A stretch of DNA of 64,000 nucleotides from Rhizophagus irregularis (lineage: Eukaryota; Glomeromycota; Glomeromycetes; Glomerales; Glomeraceae): assembly GCF_026210795.1 (NCBI RefSeq), contig NC_089429.1:5913501-5977500 (forward strand), given 5' to 3'. The position numbers and the translations under genes were made by a program. Positions 53,726-64,000 of the stretch are shown piece by piece. The notes beneath the pieces were generated by a model. That model saw only the letters and a program-made list of their open reading frames with translations, ran no database searches and had not been told where the DNA came from. Position 1 is the stretch's first letter. Every line of letters begins with the position of its first letter.

Positions 53726-54940
53726 GAATCTATTCAGCCATTTTCCTGTCACCATAGATATTGGGTGTGGGTAATTTTTTATTTACTACCATTCCGAGAT
53801 GGTTTTCATTCTTATCTTCTTTGATCTATTAGATAAATGATACAAAATTTTGGTTATTATAACAATAATATGCATTTTCCTTCTTATGATTGGAGACTCT
53901 CGTACTATAATCGTAGGTTATAGATCAATGGCCTTCTACGCTCTCGAACTTTAAAAAAAGTCGATGGAAGGAAAAATGCATTTAATGAGTCGGTCATTAT
54001 TTTATTTCTTTATTTGGAAATTAATTTTAAATTCATATAATATTAATGCCAAAAAATTCTACAAGAGGGTTGATGATTCTTTATTTTCGAATCAAATACG
54101 GTCTATGGAAGGAAATGGAACCCAAATTAGGTGAATGAACACGTAAAATCATGAGTAAATAGAGGTGCTGAGATGATTAGCTGATCAAGAAAATGAAATA
54201 AAATAAATAAATAAATCGTATTAAATAAAATTTCGCATCCAGTTTGAAATTCAATTAGCTTATCCGATACATACAATGGTGAGATGTCCTCTAACATCAG
54301 TCAGTCATTCATCGGTTATCACCAGACCTGTATTGAAATACATTGGTCTTAAATAGTACGCGAATTAATTAAATTTAAATTTAGGTAAAAATAGATGCTG
54401 CTCTTACTTCATATACTTTCCACTAGCTTGATTGTGACGATGTACCACTGATAACAATATCATGTTGCTTTACAGGCGATTCAAACCGCTTGATCATTTT
54501 AATAATAAACAAAGTGGTCAGCATTAACACTATGGAGCTACCTCCATTATTTTTTTCAACACGTCTCGTTAAATAAATAGTAGGCTTTACAATTGGATTC
54601 GTGATAACGTATGTTAAATTCAAACTAAAAAAAACCAACAAGTTAATATGATAAATATTTAATATAAATTCTAATTTCAGTACAAAATGCATACTTTTCG
54701 GAGGAGATTTTTAAATATTGATTTTATCTTTCTTCCAATCCAATCTTAACATATAAAAACATTTTAGCCTTTTTTCTTTTTAAAAAAAATCGAACCTAAC
54801 TTACATCAACAATTGTACTTTTTGACTTCATTGCATTATAAGTTGAATTTAATACCTATGCAACCTAGAATAAAAAATTAACGCGTTTCCCATGTGGATA
54901 AATTTCAAATATTGGATCACCGCGCTGGCCAATGGCGTAT
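53726..54940 (+). repeat. segmental duplication, copy 1 (partner 58934-60170)
   Basis: About 1.2 kb is repeated in direct orientation 5.2 kb downstream, with scattered substitutions and small indels. Shared landmarks are GATACAAAATTTTGGTTATT, ATAAATAGTAGGCTTTACAA and CCCATGTGGATAAATTTCAA. In this copy the plus-strand ORF seen intact in copy 2 is broken by a TAG and frame changes. Confidence 0.9.
54423..54692 (-). CDS. small possible membrane peptide, 89 codons
   Basis: The minus ORF has a hydrophobic N-terminus (residues about 14-33) and a second hydrophobic stretch (SIVLMLTTLFIIKMI). It lies within copy 1 of the duplication; the equivalent frame in copy 2 is disrupted by indels. It may be fortuitous. 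Confidence 0.25.
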   Translation of the reverse strand: MHFVLKLEFILNIYHINLLVFFSLNLTYVITNPIVKPTIYLTRRVEKNNGGSSIVLMLTTLFIIKMIKRFESPVKQHDIVISGTSSQSS

Positions 54941-55029
54941 TTTTATAGAAATATTGCAACTGGAGAAGTGGTGGAACGTAGTAGTGGCGAATTTCATGCG
55001 CCAATTCTACTATCGTATACCTTAGTAGA

Positions 55030-57380
55030 GTAGAGAGGGTGTTGTGGGTAAACCTGTTTTCTCTTTTAGAAATGACACGTAAATTCTCCAGTATTGAAGA
55101 TTTGGATCTTTTATTACTGAAGATCCTTTTGTTTCGTCATATTTTAAAATATACAGAAAACCAAAACCTCCATCTAGGATCTTTCGGGTCAGAGTTCTTT
55201 CATTATAATACGTTTCGGATGAATAATTCTATTTTTGGAGTAAAGAAACAGACCAAAAATAAAATAGAATTTTTATTCAAACCTTTACCAAGATTAAATG
55301 ATCAGTGTAAGCTTTTAATTTCTTTTCTTTCTTTTAATACACATATAGATTAATAATTTTTTTTTATCTGTAGATGCTAAATTTAATTTTCTTGTAATTG
55401 AGTCAGCATTTACCACTCCAGTGAAGTTATCTACTGTGATGTTTCAATATTTCAACAAAATGATGATAAATATAAACCGGACCTATTACGACAAACATTT
55501 TCGGGAGATTCTAAATTATGCACCATTGGAAGTGATAACTACACAGTACATATTCCAATTTTTGAAAGCACATTCAACCAACAGAATTCTACCTACTATG
55601 TGCTTGTTGAAAATAATTTTGTCATCTCTCAAGAGAGAGATGAACCTTTAATTGGAATTAGCAAGAATATTTGGACACTTTCAACAAGTAATATACATAT
55701 TTTTTTTTTAATTTTTTAATGATTGAATAGAAAAATTTATATTCTGTTACTATATTTAGAACCACTTAAAACAACACAACATTCAGATTCAGTTACAGGA
55801 TTACTTCAATTAAACGATGAAGGAAGTTCAAAATTTCTCCAAATGAATCATTCAGTATTTTTCAAGAATATGATTCAAGAATTTTCTAAAATAATTCCAG
55901 TAACTGAACAGAAGTTATCAACAAGTGGTAAATAGCAATATGACCCTACTTCTCTGAAAAAAGTATTATTATCATTTAACATAATTGAAGCTAAAGATTA
56001 TACAATCAAATTAAACTTTCAAATAATATTTGATAATCTAATTACTTTGATCAAAAAAAAGGGTTTACTGTACTTTCATTCAATGAATATACTGTACATC
56101 TTTAATTGATGAAAGTGCACCTTTTACAATGACGTTTATTAAATATTTTTGACATTTGTAATTGATTAAATTTTAATTTTATTACTTTACAGGAGATTAT
56201 TTTGAAGAATTTTATCTGTTAATTATAATACTTATAGTAGGTTTAGTAGTATTAATACTATTATATGTTTTGGCCTGTCTAAAAAATCTTGAAAAAAGAA
56301 ACTTTGCAATATTTGAGATTATACAAGATTTTGCTATGGATCTAGCATTCATATTATTAAAAGTTAAAAATACATCATATTTGATGATTCCAATATAAGA
56401 AATTTCATTTAATATTATTTTATTTATAGGATAAATCTAATTGTAACAGCCTGTTACGCGTCTTATTTGTAACAACCCCTAATTTTATCCAATTAAAATT
56501 TAAGATCAGGCGTAATGTAAACAAAAACAAAAGATCAGTCGTGTAACTAAGACAAAAGAATTTTTTAAAAAATTTCAAGAAACTGCTTATAACTTAAAAT
56601 TTTGTCTATGAAACTGTCTTAAATACATTAAGTAAAAGTTTTCCAAATTAAATTTTGCATATAAAAATTTTACTTGTGAAACACATATTAAATTTATTAT
56701 TAAAAAAAAATAAAAAAAGGATGTTACAAATAAGATATGTAACAGGCTGTTACAAATACATTTTTTCTTATTTATATTATTTTAAAGATTAATTTAATTG
56801 ATTACTAATTTTCTTATTTATTATTATTTAGTATAATATTCTTTGTTTTACCTATTATAATTAATATTTTATTAGCCATAAATATTTTTATATCTGAAAT
56901 GGCAATGAATCCATTGTTCTTTAAGTGGATTTCAGAGTTTCTGACATTATCATCAATGTACATATTACTTTTAGCCATTGATATATATATACAAGTATTA
57001 AATACTTTTTATTTGACTTTAAAATATTCTTAGCTTCTTTGACTTAAAGATCAAAAAAAATAATGCTTTGAGGTAGTATCATAAACATCTTTATTGAAAA
57101 TGTACCTCAAATCATTATCCAAAAGTTATATTACAATAGTATTATAATATATAAATTTATTTCATTTTTTGCATTTACATCTGATGGATTAGTTATAGTA
57201 AATAAGTTAATTTTAAGATTATATCATGTGTTATTAAGATGGAATTATTGATATGATAAAATTAAAGAATATAATAAACATTGCTTTAATTCTCAACATT
57301 TGACTTTATGGATCTTAATTTTATCTGCTACTTCTTTAAGAATTTTAAAGAAGTGGCAGATAAATATCAAAGGAAAAAGA
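55030..57380 (+). pseudogene. multi-pass membrane protein family member, decayed
   Basis: The pieces are colinear. A luminal part at 55110-55370 changes frame near 55195 and ends in LFKPLPRLND. Exon 55374-55680 (DAKFNFLVIESAFTTPVKLS, then a frame change to YTVHIPIFESTFNQQNSTYY and ISKNIWTLST) follows. Next comes 55760-55935 (HSDSVTGLLQLNDEGSSKF to TEQKLSTSGK and a stop). Membrane segments follow at 56195-56395 (LLIIILIVGLVVLILLYVLA, then DFAMDLAFILL) and 56830-57030 (FFVLPIIINILLAINIFI, then YILLLAIDIYIQVL), with a further helix near 57090-57260. The layout is a large extracellular part plus several helices, a family I recall as common in Rhizophagus with no known function. Frameshifts and a MITE break it. 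Confidence 0.5.
56441..56755. mobile_element. MITE, 315 bp, ends TTGTAACAGCCTGTTAC
   Basis: The terminal inverted repeats are about 34 bp and differ at three adjacent bases. Each contains the near-palindrome GTAACAG(C/G)CTGTTAC and an inner CTTATTTGTAACA. Target duplication is unclear. It sits in the membrane-protein pseudogene between two transmembrane-coding parts, possibly in a former intron. Confidence 0.75.
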
Positions 57381-58440
57381 ACTTGCTGAAAATTTTGATT
57401 TATAAAAAATCTAATTAGACGAAAAAATATATAGTAAATAGATTGTAAAATATTTTAATTTTTAAATACTATTAATTTAATAAAATACTTTAAACTGTGC
57501 TATTTTTACTATAAAAATCATATTATCATATTCTTTTTTTTTTCATTTTTCAAAAAAAATTTTTTTTGAAGTATTATTTATTGAATAAATATAAATAAAA
57601 TGATTATTATCTTTAATTTTTCTGACTCTTGATTTTTTAAAGTGAATAATAAATGTTTTTGGATAATAAAAGTTTTATATTGTAATAATTGTATATTAAT
57701 TAGTTCAGAGTGTAGTGAAGGATTCTATATATTCTAGCCGTAGTAATACAAAATATCATATTGTCTGTCCACTTATTCTTTGAATCAATATTTAATTAGT
57801 TCTTATATTACATGAAATTATTTTGATCAATTAATTGAGCATATGATTACCTACCTATATACTGATAAGCTCTGGATATGTAACGGTTTACCATTTCCCT
57901 AGTAAGTAATAATAATAGTAGTATCTTATTATAAATGAAATTTATTACACATATGAAATATAATGGATTTTATTGAATTTGAGAAATAAAAAAATTTTAA
58001 TACTATAAATTATGAAAATTTATTGTTATACTAATTTGCATTTATTTTAATTTATACAATATACCTCTTTTTTTTTACTCTTTTTATTTTTAATCTGTTG
58101 ATATGCATATGTAATTTTATATAAAAAATCAAATAAAGATCACCTTTTATCTTACAAATTTAATAAATAATGCTATTATAATCCAACTTCAAATTTGATT
58201 TATGATTTTCCATTTATTTGATAAATTTGAACTATAAGTTCAAGATGATAATCAGATTTTAAATATATTTTCAAATGTTCATCTTAATTTTTAAATTTGG
58301 TTTGAAATATAATTACATTTTGGAAATTGTAATTCAAATCAAAAATTTTAATTTGAAATTGAAATTTTAACTTGAAAGTTTTAATTTAAATATAGATTAT
58401 AATATTTAAAATACCCAGGTTAGTATTGATCAAATATGAT
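57381..58440. other. AT-rich spacer
   Basis: No gene is seen. Positions 58190-58400 contain many AATTTGAA/TTCAAATT inverted short motifs. Confidence 0.4.
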
Positions 58441-58489
58441 TAAGGTTGCTAAAAAAACTAGAGGGTTTTGGCAAGTTTGTAAAATGCGT
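58441..58489 (-). mobile_element. MITE family A, truncated copy 5
   Basis: It starts TAAGGTTGCTAAAAAAAC and continues with GAGGGTTTTGGCAAG, closest to copy 2. It stops after about 50 bp and no right end is present. Confidence 0.7.
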
Positions 58490-58654
58490 ATAATATACAT
58501 ATTTTTTTTGAAAGATAATGCTTGCATTAACATATTAGACAACTGAAAATTAAATAGCAATCTAAGTTATCTTATACTTTGTTTTATAGTTCTTTTAATA
58601 TTATTTTTTATTAACAATAGATTTTTTTATTGTAGCAGATATTCTATTAAAAAG

Positions 58655-58812
58655 CAAAGTCAACTCCTTATAAATACACTTCCTTGAGAAAAAAGCATGC
58701 AATTACAAAGAATAGAGAGTAAATAATTAGAGATTATATATACTTGGTCAAATGTGCATTTAGGAAAGGAATGTACTTATAAGTGATGCATTTATAGAAA
58801 GTTGACTATATG
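58655..58812. mobile_element. small pogo-like MITE, ~150 bp
   Basis: The ends AGTCAACTCCTTATAAATAC and the complement of TAGTCAACTTTCTATAAATG face each other. TA-rich flanks fit a TA target, but the left border is eroded. The end motif resembles that of the complete 960-bp element. Confidence 0.5.
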
Positions 58813-58933
58813 AATTCAACTATCTTTAAGAACGAAAAAAGTGCTTCGCTTCAGAAAAAAAAGTTTAAAAATTATATATGCAGGTTGGTTAATACTTGTT
58901 AGTCATATATATTTAGCTTTTTCTGTCATCCAA

Positions 58934-60170
58934 AAATTAATTCAACCATTTCCTGTCACAATAGATATTGAGTGTAGGTAATTTTATTTACTACCATTTT
59001 GAGATGTTTTTCATTCTTATCTTCTTTGATCTATTAGATAAATGATACAAAATTTTGGTTATTATAACAATAATATGCATTTTCCTTTTTATGATTGGAG
59101 ACTCTCGTTCTATAATCATAGGTTAGAGATCAATAGCTTTCTAAGCTCTCGAATTTCAAAAAAAGTCGATAGAAGGAAAAATGCATTCAATGAGTCAGTC
59201 ATTATTTTATTTCTTTATTTGGAAATTAATTTAAATTCATATAATATTAATGCTAAAAAATTCTACAAGAGGGTTAATGATTCTTTATTTTCGAATCAAA
59301 TACGATCTATGGAAGGAAATGAAATCCAAATTAGGTGAATGAACATAAAATCATGAGTAAATAGAGGTGCTGAGATGATTAGCTGATCAAAAAAATGAAA
59401 TAAAATAAATAAATAAAATTTTGCATTCAGTTTGAAATTCAATTAGCTTATCTGATACATACAATGGTGAGATGTCCTCTAACATCAGTCAGTCATTCAT
59501 CGGTTATCACCAGACCTGTATTGAAATACATTGGTCTTAAATAGTACGAGAATTAATTAAATTTAACTTTAGGTAAAAATAGATGCTGCTTTTTCTTCTT
59601 ATATCCAGGGAATAAATCAACTTACTAGTCATATCTTTCTACTAGCTTGATTGTGAATGTACCACTGATAACAATTTCATGTACCTTTACAGGCAATTAA
59701 AAAAATGCTAAGTATACCATGATCATTTTAATAATAAATAAAGTAGTCAGCATTAACACTATGGAGCTATCTTATTTTTTTCAACGCGCCTCATTAAATA
59801 AATAGTAGGCTTTACAATTGGATTTGTGATAACGTATGTTGAAATTCAAACTAAAAAAACCAACAAGTTAATATGATAAATATTTAATATAAATTCTAAT
59901 TTCATACAAAATGCATACTTTTAGAAGATTTTTAAATATTGATTTTATCTTTCTTCCAATCCAATCAATATGAAAAAATATTTTAGCTTTTTTCTTTTTA
60001 AAAAAAATCGAACCTAACCTACATTAACACAATTGTACTTTTGACTTCATTGCAATATAGGTTGAATTAAATACGCACAAATACGGCACCCAAATAATAA
60101 AAAATTAATGCATTTCCCATGTGGATAAATTTCAAATATTGGGATGATTGATGATCATCGCGCTGGCTAA
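58934..60170 (+). repeat. segmental duplication, copy 2
   Basis: Direct copy of 53726-54940. It has extra short insertions (for example near 59600-59640 and 60155) and lacks others. It carries an intact 98-codon plus-strand ORF at 59042-59338. Confidence 0.9.
59042..59338 (+). CDS. 98-codon ORF in duplication copy 2, unknown
   Basis: It begins MIQNFGYYNNNMHFPFYDW, then a basic patch SSRISKKVDRRKNAFNES, then a helical part INAKKFYKRVNDSLF. The equivalent frame in copy 1 is broken. The basic-helical pattern is faintly HMG-box-like, but key residues are not clear and I would not name it so. It may be a remnant exon. Confidence 0.35.
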   Translation: MIQNFGYYNNNMHFPFYDWRLSFYNHRLEINSFLSSRISKKVDRRKNAFNESVIILFLYLEINLNSYNINAKKFYKRVNDSLFSNQIRSMEGNEIQIR

Positions 60171-60309
60171 TAGCCAATCGTAAACATGATTTATGTGATT
60201 ACTGAATACTGATTATCTACAATTTTAACGTTCGTATAATTTTTGGTGGTTACAAGATGATACTGCTTTATATAAAAGCTTTGCAACATATAAGAATTTC
60301 TTTTACTTG

Positions 60310-60540
60310 CTAAATTAAATCTGTTAGTATAAATTTGACAAATAATATTGTATAATAGAATGTAGCAGCAACTACAGATCGAGAAGAAATTAGATTTCTA
60401 CTCCTTTTCTTGAACTTAAGGAGAATTCTATAATAAACCATGGTAAGAAAAACAAAATCTACATTTTGTCCTTTAATTACTAAATTTCTTTTGTTTCTAA
60501 TTCTTTCTAATATTAGATTATACTTAGAGTTTATATCCAT
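60310..60540 (-). CDS. small ORF, 76 codons, unknown
   Basis: The peptide is basic with a hydrophobic C-terminal third (VVAATFYYTILFVKFILTDL). Its first codons lie inside the hAT MITE at 60525-60982, so the start codon is provided by transposon sequence. It may be fortuitous. Confidence 0.2.
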   Translation of the reverse strand: MDINSKYNLILERIRNKRNLVIKGQNVDFVFLTMVYYRILLKFKKRSRNLISSRSVVAATFYYTILFVKFILTDLI

Positions 60541-60982
60541 TATCTGTTAAAAAATGGATATCTGCAGATATTTGAATATCCAGATTGGACGGATACAGAA
60601 TTTGGGATATCTGGATAATTTGACGGATATCTGGATATTATCCGTTAAGAGTAACTTGAACAAATTTTATAATGTCGGCCGGAATTATGACAAAATCTTT
60701 CCTTTTTTAGACATTTATGTTACACAACCTCTTAAAAAGGAAATTTTTGAATTTTAGAAAAATATTTTTTTGTGGAACGGCTATCGCCAAAAATGGAAAT
60801 GATCATCTTACCAAGGCGTAATCCTGGTCAGAATTATAAATTTGGCCTGAATTAGTCTGCAAAAATAATTGGATATCCGGATAATTTAGGATATCCGGGT
60901 AATATCCGGATAAATCAGCTGGATATCCGGATAAACGGATAACGCAAAAATCGGATATCCGGATGGACGGATATAAACTTTA
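60525..60982. mobile_element. hAT-type MITE, 458 bp, perfect 8-bp target duplication
   Basis: It is flanked by ATTATACT at 60517-60524 and 60983-60990. The ends are TAGAGTTTATATCC and GGATATAAACTTTA. The interior has a dozen GGATATC(C/T)GGAT motifs. The end motif relates it to the 623-bp element at 46203. Confidence 0.9.
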
Positions 60983-60994
60983 ATTATACTGGGG

Positions 60995-63600
60995 CGAATT
61001 AAGTTCAAGCCATGCCGAAATATTACGGCACATTACACTAATTCGGCATTACACCGGTGTAATACTGGCGTAAATACTATTTTAATATGAATCTTTGAGA
61101 AATTAATTATAAAATAAATAAAGAATAAAGTTTATCAAATGAAAATAAATCTAATATATACTGTACATGGGACGTAATAATTCGGAATTTAGACGGCGTA
61201 ATGTGAAATTTATTACACCAAACTTTTGTTCAAAGTTATCACTTATCACTCATTGACACATTACAGTATTTAAAGTTTACCACCATAAGTACAGTTCCAT
61301 CGATTAAGGAGGAAATAAAGAACAAAGAAGAATAATAAGAATTGATTTTAAAGTAATTTAACAAAGGATGGAAAGCAAAGCTCGATCAAATTATATTCTT
61401 CAATTTGATCAATTTTTTTTCATCATAATTATTTTAAAAAAAAAGGTTACGATCATTAAACCTTTTTTTATTCTTTAGGATTTAATTTCGAAACGGTTAT
61501 ACTGTTTATAAGTAATGAGATTTTGACGCTTTTCTACTACGAATATACTTGACCAAGGTTTTGTAAGACAGTTACTTCTTGTTAGAATATGAGAATATTA
61601 TGATCCTATTATCTTGTATTTATTATAATTTATAGTATTATTGATTGATTTGTTTTTAAATATAATCATTCTTTTGCAAAAAATCTTTAATTATAGCTGG
61701 TGTAATTTTGTAGTTTTACTCCATATAATATACTAGATACTTTTCGGCTAGCTTATTCCTTTTAATTATTCTTTTAGGCTTTAATTTTTCATTAATTTGA
61801 TGAGTATTAATCTCATTTTCCGAATTCAATTTTAATTGTCTCCATAAAATTCTCAGTATCATCATCCCAACCACTATCTTTTCAAAGTTAACACATGATT
61901 TATAACATATTTAAATGTTATCAATAGGGAGAAAAAAATATTACTGTTAGACATTAAAAAAGCATAGCGGGTAAGTAATTTTTTTTTAAGTTTGACAAAG
62001 TTATTTAATTGTTTAGTAAATTAACTAGTCTTGTTTTTTTTTCTATTGATCATAGGAGCAAACATTACAGTGCATAGCGATTGATTTCGTACTATTCAAT
62101 ATATTTATATTTCTTTTATTCAATATTTTTATCATAATATTTAATATTCTATTTATGTATTTTATGGTAATATTATTATTTTTGATTTGAGATATTCGAT
62201 TATTATAGTGGCAGTGATTCTTTTTCTTTTGTTGTAATTTTTTATAAAAAGATCATATGTTCTGAATAAAGAATGAATACTTGGTCTCAATGATGTTTGT
62301 ATGATAATGTTGACGTAACATACGAAATTTCCTTTCATTGTCATAATGATAGCATAATTCGACGATCATCGTTTAATGAAATAAATACAGTAAATTTTCG
62401 CAACTTATTCGAAAAAAAATTTAATGCTCGTATAAAATTACAAACATCAATTACATCTAAAGCTTAACCATTACGATCGAGTGACTTAACATTATTTGTT
62501 AAAACAATAATTCCTCTTTTTTTTTATTTACGTTTGGCATATTCGTAATGAAACAAGGAAATTATGTTCGTCAAATAATTCGAATAAAACTTTAAGAGTA
62601 CCTTTCGTAATATGGTTTTAATGAAAAACAAATCATTTTCTTCACAAGTGGACGAGCGGAATTTAATATTAAAAATTATTTAATAATATAGAAAGTAAGT
62701 CTATTTATCATATTAAAATGAATTTAGCGATTTAACTAGTTTTTTTTGTAAAGACAAATTATTAGAGGGAGGATATAATAGAATTCCAAGATTGTGTAAT
62801 CGTGTCATATGATACCGAAGAATATAATGGTAAAATAAATTCAAAATAGTGAAATTTTTGGAAAAAATATTATGAAATATATAAAAAAAAAGATTCTTTT
62901 CTCGAATCTAGTTTACAGGTAGAAAAAGTTGAAATATAACAGTTTTTGATAAAAAATTTACGAAAGATAAAGCATTCATAGAATTTTACTAAGAGAGAAA
63001 TTTAACTTCGTTAAAGTCGCAGCATTTTGCTATTAAGAATGTTTAGGATGATTTACAAAATTGATGAGAAAGCATTTCAAGTATAGATTTTCAATGCATT
63101 GTTTTTTCCGAATAAGTAACGATCAAATTGGACGATCAGGTCGCACGCTTTAACGGCCTAAAAAATCAAATTGAAGGAGTCGCGAGAAAAATCGTTTTCC
63201 TATAGTAAGAGAGTGAGAGTGAAAAAAAAAAAAAAAAAAATCGCTCTTATTTCTCTTATTTTCAGTCATTATTCATCACGAAAGAGATGGGTAAGGCTTT
63301 TATTAATCGAGTTGACATCTAATTATTTGTTAATGTTAAGAGGTGGGTTCGAGAATCGACTTTTTTGATATCTGACAAATAAATTTATTGAAGTTTTTAT
63401 TTAATCAGGTTTTTTTACCTAAGATTTAAGACATTTTCAAACGTTGTGTATTAATAACCGATGGTTATTCTTACCTCAAAATAATCGCAAATTAAGTACC
63501 ATCGTGATTTTTTGGTAGTAATACCTATAAATTCGCAGTGGTATAATTCGCCATTACGTTTGGTGTTCAAAAAAAGACTTTTTTTTTGGTCAACAAACGA
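60995..63600. other. AT-rich spacer upstream of rDNA
   Basis: Near 61010-61080 and 61190-61240 are opposed CGGCATTACAC / GGCGTAATGTG-type motifs about 200 bp apart, possibly another small element. A pure A run of 18 is at 63223-63240. No gene was found. Confidence 0.4.
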
Positions 63601-63822
63601 AGGAAGGTTAAAGATCGGGCAAATTGAATCCGGTTGAGGCTGATCTTCGAGGTTCGCTCATGAGCGTACCATTAAGGGAGGTCAAAACCGGATATGATCA
63701 GTTTTATTTTGATCATGATCTAACTTAAGCGCGAGTGGGGAGTCAAGTCATTGACGAACCATGAGCTCTTTTTAGCCTAATCGGACGCATGAAAAGCGAT
63801 CGTTAGGCTGAACCACGATAGA
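63600..63822 (+). promoter_or_regulatory. probable 5' external spacer / rDNA promoter region
   Basis: GC content rises sharply over the last ~220 bp before the 18S start (for example GGCTGATCTTCGAGGTTCGC and AAGCGCGAGTGGGGAGTC). This is where the RNA polymerase I promoter and external transcribed spacer should lie. No specific promoter motif can be named. Confidence 0.45.
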
Positions 63823-64000
63823 TACCTGGTTGATCCTGCCAGTAGTCATATGCTTGTCTCAAAGATTAAGCCATGCATGTCTAAGTATAAATCGTTTATA
63901 CAGGTGAAACTGCGAATGGCTCATTAAATCAGTTATAATTTATTTGATAGTACCTTACTACTTGGATAACCGTGGTAATTCTAGAGCTAATACATGCTAA
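63823..64000 (+). rRNA. 18S ribosomal RNA, 5' end (cut by window edge)
   Basis: It begins with the universal TACCTGGTTGATCCTGCCAG and continues with GTCATATGCTTGTCTCAAAG, AAACTGCGAATGGCTCATTA and GGATAACCGTGGTAATTCTA in the expected order. The tract ATAATTTATTTGATAGTACC fits arbuscular mycorrhizal fungi. About 178 bases of a ~1.8-kb gene are present. Confidence 0.98.

Noticed and set aside
59042-59338. HMG-box (mating-type-like) gene
   Set aside because: The basic-helical pattern is only superficially similar; the conserved aromatic and Pro positions of HMG boxes are not evident.

Overview
This window looks like nuclear DNA of an arbuscular mycorrhizal fungus (Glomeromycotina, most likely Rhizophagus or a close relative). 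It is very AT-rich. Genes carry short introns (about 65-85 bp, GT...AG). It is full of hAT, pogo/mariner, LINE and satellite debris, and it contains protein families I associate with Rhizophagus: F-box/LRR genes, a multi-pass membrane family, BAH-tailed transposases and a VLIG-type GTPase. The last 178 bases are the 5' end of an 18S rRNA gene whose sequence fits this group. The species call is inference; the 18S sequence is the only strong marker.

Layout. 0-3.1 kb: a basic coiled-coil ORF, a tRNA-like relic, and a five-exon minus-strand gene whose exons I could join with consistent phase. 3.1-6.7 kb: two arrays of a ~190-bp interspersed repeat in opposite orientation around a tiny two-exon gene. 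6.7-10.3 kb: a decayed multi-exon transposase with a C-terminal BAH domain. 10.3-13 kb: satellites rich in GATATC/ATATCG, including an 88-bp tandem repeat and a long hairpin. 13-15 kb: a 5'-truncated hAT transposase. 15.2-18.1 kb: an RRM-like gene and Q-rich, decaying exons. 18.7-24 kb: hAT remnant, 144-bp satellite, LINE 3' end, dimeric tRNA-derived retroposon, mariner fragment and retroelement ORF1-like debris. 24.7-27.4 kb: a composite element with terminal inverted repeats. 29.4-33.9 kb: an intact, intronless 1521-codon ORF for a very large GTPase of the VLIG/URGCP type, the only large intact gene. 34-43 kb: LTR-element scraps, a LINE 3' end, a nearly complete but broken hAT element, and two members of a MITE family. 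44.3-47.5 kb: a pogo-type transposase gene broken by at least two, probably three, later insertions. 48.9-49.9 kb: a complete TA-flanked mariner/pogo non-autonomous element. 50.2-53.4 kb: a decayed F-box gene. 53.7-60.2 kb: a 1.2-kb direct segmental duplication flanking a decayed multi-pass membrane gene. 60.5-61 kb: a hAT MITE with a perfect 8-bp target duplication. 61-63.8 kb: AT-rich spacer leading to the rDNA.

The genes do not form a pathway. Most of the window is layered transposon insertion and decay, and many insertions can be ordered by their target-site duplications. The most biologically interesting locus is the VLIG-type GTPase, an animal-immunity-like architecture in a fungal genome. 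No CRISPR array, operon or prokaryotic signal is present. Frames and exon joins were read by eye; no database search was possible.
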